DNA of 64,000 nucleotides, taken from Vibrio sp. 10N. Its GTDB lineage: Bacteria; Pseudomonadota; Gammaproteobacteria; Enterobacterales; Vibrionaceae. The position numbers and the translations under genes are program-made. Positions 63,001-64,000 of this stretch are shown in pieces. Within the stretch, counting starts at the first letter, position 1. Each line of letters opens with the position of its first letter. The notes beneath the pieces were generated by a model. It made no database searches and was not told the DNA's origin. It saw only the letters and a list, made by a program, of their open reading frames with translations. The stretch covers positions 1,550,001 through 1,614,000 of the forward strand of contig NZ_BTPM01000002.1 of the NCBI RefSeq assembly GCF_036245475.1, written 5' to 3'.

Positions 63001-63109
63001 CTCAATGGCGATCACCATTATGGCGGGTCTTGGCTTTGCCACGGTTCTAACCTTAATTGTAGTACCGGTATTGTTTGCCATTTTCTTTAAGGTGAAACCG
63101 GCGAACTAA
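60053..63109 (+). CDS. RND efflux pump, inner-membrane proton antiporter
   Basis: A 1018-residue AcrB-family protein with 12 helices and two large periplasmic loops. The N-terminal MSLTEYSIKNRVISWLFLVI, the helix 4 proton-relay motif GALIIALGMLVDNAIVIVEG (two Asp-type positions; DNA) and the C-terminal half repeat LLGLLSLSGMILKNGIVLMD are typical. The first loop LEDPAFTIKDAMVISTYSGA resembles the HAE1 group with VexD/VexH/YegN-like pumps. The substrate is unknown. It ends with a strong terminator; no outer-membrane factor is encoded here, so it presumably shares TolC. Confidence 0.94.
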   Translation: MSLTEYSIKNRVISWLFLVILAVGGIQSFNDLGRLEDPAFTIKDAMVISTYSGATSTEVEEELTYPLEKEIRKLPYIKNIKSTSSAGLSQIMVSMEMDYGPDELPQIWDEMRRKINDLRPNLPSGVNSIQIIDDFGDVFGVMIMLTGDGYDYVELKRYADYLSRELELVDGVGKVAIAGDQKEMLFVELSLERLSALNLDMNTVMGLLNQQNSVQSAGEIMINGESLAIRPNGNLDSVESLENLIIHGRDTGNLIRLKDVADISKGIQEKPSNVITFNGKPAINLAISFGAGVNVVEVGKALDAELQALESIKPAGINLDYFYNQSAEVDKSVQDFVVSLAQAVGIVIVVLLFTMGMRSGIIIGAVLLLTVFGTFIMMSINNIELHRISLGALIIALGMLVDNAIVIVEGILVGLKQGQTKKQAAMGIAKQTQWPLLGATVIAITAFAPIGLSQDATGEFMGSLFWVLCYSLFLSWITALTLTPFLADILLKESDKNDQTAAADPYKGVLFSVFRWSLELALKLRWLTVAAMIALLVSAVMAFGLVKQSFFPPSNTPMFFVDMWMPEGTDIRQTLKQTEQVEEYIQAQDNVEFVSTTVGQGLQRFMLTYQPEKSYEGYAQLQVRTTSRDNMFDLLNTLDSELSSQFATPTFQLRLMEFGPSPASKIEARIIGPDPQVLRDIAVQVEDVLLADPGARNIRHDWRERTKQLVPQFNESKARRLGISKEDLSSTLQLAFGGNTIGVFRDGTQMLPIVTRLTEAERVDYASLQNISIWSPMLQTYVPVEQVIDDVTLEWQEPIIQRRDRKRTLTVLADHDVLGDETAASLFARVKPQVESLPLPAGYTIEWGGEYESSKDAQEAMFKSLPMGYLLMFIITMLLFNSFKKPLVIWFTVPLSIIGVAFGLLLSNMPFSFTALLGLLSLSGMILKNGIVLMDQINLELESGKDPYLALIDSAVSRVRPVSMAALTTILGMIPLVFDAFFGSMAITIMAGLGFATVLTLIVVPVLFAIFFKVKPAN

Positions 63110-63132
63110 CTGAAATCATAGTAAAAGTGATC

Positions 63133-63160
63133 AAAAGCCTGCATTTATTGCAGGCTTTTT
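63133..63160 (+). terminator. Rho-independent terminator of the RND operon
   Basis: AAAAGCCTGCA pairs with TGCAGGCTTTTT around a 5-base loop, 23 bp after the pump stop. Confidence 0.88.
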
Positions 63161-63417
63161 GCGTTGTTGTAGATACAAAATTGAACCCGCTTCTCGGAAT
63201 TTAGCTGCAATTTTGTGTTTTTTGCGGACGAGTTCGGTATTCATCGGCTTTAACGAGCGATTTGTAAGTTAATTTCGAAATCTTGATCAAATTTTCGCAA
63301 AATAATGACGTTATTTTGGAATACCAACCACATTTTTTGGCATGATCGTTTTATCAAACGAGCAAGATTAAACACAATATGCTCACGAATCATTCAGAAC
63401 AGATGGAGAGACTTCAA
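63161..63417. other. 257-bp region before the small CxxC gene
   Basis: AT-rich with no gene. TGATCAAATTTTC at 63284-63296 is a one-mismatch 12-mer with the AAG extension on its reverse strand; I treat it as a weak candidate only. GGAGAG before ATG 63418 is the ribosome binding site. Confidence 0.4.
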
Positions 63418-63651
63418 ATGCCAACTAACTACTGCACCGCGTGCAAAAAGGATACGGCACACAAAGCAGTGATGCGACGCAGCCACAACGATAACTCATC
63501 TATCGTTCAAAACTTCCAAATGTTGATGTCTCAACTGGTCAATGGCAGCGGTTACTACAAGCTAGAGCGTCAGCTATATTGCCGTGTGTGCAATAAGCAG
63601 AATCAAGAAACAGTGAAAACGGTGCTTAGCGGTCAAACGAATCTCGCATAA
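63418..63651 (+). CDS. Small double-CxxC protein, function unknown
   Basis: A 77-residue protein starting MPTNYCTACKKDTAHKAVMR and containing CRVCNK near the end. Two CxxC pairs 50 residues apart suggest one structural zinc site (zinc ribbon). The middle (SIVQNFQMLMSQLVNGSGYY) is polar and probably helical. ATG 63418 is chosen since GGAGAG lies 7 bp before it; an upstream in-frame ATG at 63379 has no ribosome binding site. I do not recognise the family; it may be conserved in vibrios. It stands alone between the RND operon and the Lrp-type gene. Confidence 0.7.
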   Translation: MPTNYCTACKKDTAHKAVMRRSHNDNSSIVQNFQMLMSQLVNGSGYYKLERQLYCRVCNKQNQETVKTVLSGQTNLA

Positions 63652-63789
63652 CAAAAGTCTCGCGTAAATTAACACTGTAAACTGATATCGATTGATGGCA
63701 TTTGTCACAACTTTGTGATCTCACATCTTTTTACATGCATAACCTTTGATTTACAATCGTGAAGTATCCCGTTCACTTGAGTTAAATCA

Positions 63790-64000
63790 ATGGCTTCGCT
63801 TGCTTTAGATAAAATCGATTTAGAAATACTGCGCATACTTAGCCGTAAGGGTCGTATGCCGATAGTTGAGTTGGCTAAGTTGGTCAATTTGACGACCTCT
63901 CCTTGTTCGGACCGCGTGAAGCGCCTAGAGAAAGAAGGCTTCATTGTGGGTTATCACGCTGAACTCAATCCGGAAAAATTGGGCCTAGATGTCCAAGTGT
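63790..64000 (+). CDS. Lrp/AsnC-family regulator, truncated by the window end
   Basis: The first 70 codons are visible: MASLALDKIDLEILRILSRK, then GRMPIVELAKLVNLTTSPCS and DRVKRLEKEGFIVGYHAELN. This is the Lrp/AsnC winged helix-turn-helix (helix-turn-helix ~20-45) and the start of the linker to the RAM ligand-binding domain. The rest lies beyond the window, so its ligand class and target are unknown. Members regulate amino-acid metabolism, but there is no neighbour here that points to a specific target. Confidence 0.88.
   Translation, partial: MASLALDKIDLEILRILSRKGRMPIVELAKLVNLTTSPCSDRVKRLEKEGFIVGYHAELNPEKLGLDVQV

Overview
The window is the origin-proximal region of the second chromosome of a Vibrio-type bacterium. 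The diagnostic set is a partition ATPase of the ParA2 class with the start of parB2 (left edge), the initiator gene rctB, and between them an intergenic region (1267-2501) that holds a parS2-type palindrome, a DnaA box, regularly spaced RctB 12-mers, two 39-mer-like elements, a 29-mer-like element at the rctB promoter and an AT-rich unwinding region full of ATCA. Gene content (Lap-type biofilm adhesion, glutamate and proline transport, ethanolamine use, many small regulators) also fits a marine Vibrio. I see no tRNA, rRNA, CRISPR, insertion sequence or integrase.

Layout. 1-4.5 kb: replication and partition. 4.5-14.6 kb: small conserved proteins, a YebC/YeeN-type protein, a cytosolic sugar-binding-fold/PAS/GGDEF/EAL protein, a LysR plus 3-hydroxyisobutyrate-dehydrogenase-type pair, DCC and DUF4344 proteins, and GltS. 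15-26.3 kb: a 3733-residue secreted adhesin made mainly of 21 near-identical 137-residue units, with a LapG-cleavable N-terminus and a type I secretion C-terminus. 26.4-30.4 kb: a periplasmic amidohydrolase, an AraC regulator and a porin that share an upstream motif. 30.4-36.6 kb: the leftward lapC-lapG-lapD-lapB cluster that secretes the adhesin and controls its retention through c-di-GMP. 37-46.2 kb: pdxH, a cupin-AraC regulator, an RlpA-like lipoprotein, a HAD phosphatase and the put operon, in which the C-terminal PutA domain is a separate gene. 46.2-56.8 kb: BenE with an XRE-cupin regulator, an MFS exporter, redox proteins with an HxlR regulator, the eat-eutC-eutB/eutR ethanolamine genes and mdaB. 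56.9-63.1 kb: a TetR regulator and a two-adaptor RND efflux operon. The right edge has a small CxxC protein and the start of an Lrp/AsnC regulator.

The most interesting signal is a set of RctB-type sites outside the origin. One is a 38-bp inverted pair at 9647-9684. The other is a cluster at 37.68-42.54 kb with one 39-mer-like element, five strict 12-mers and one near-match, partly inside the AraC and putA coding sequences. Most distal 12-mers carry the extension TGATCAAG, which is also on all six rctA-side sites but on none of the six iterons of the origin array. Other leads are a shared operator-like motif (TGTCRTCAAATGGCA) in the amidohydrolase/AraC/porin block, a lapG frame with a signal peptide but no ATG, GTG or TTG start, and a second parS2 site at 11.8 kb.
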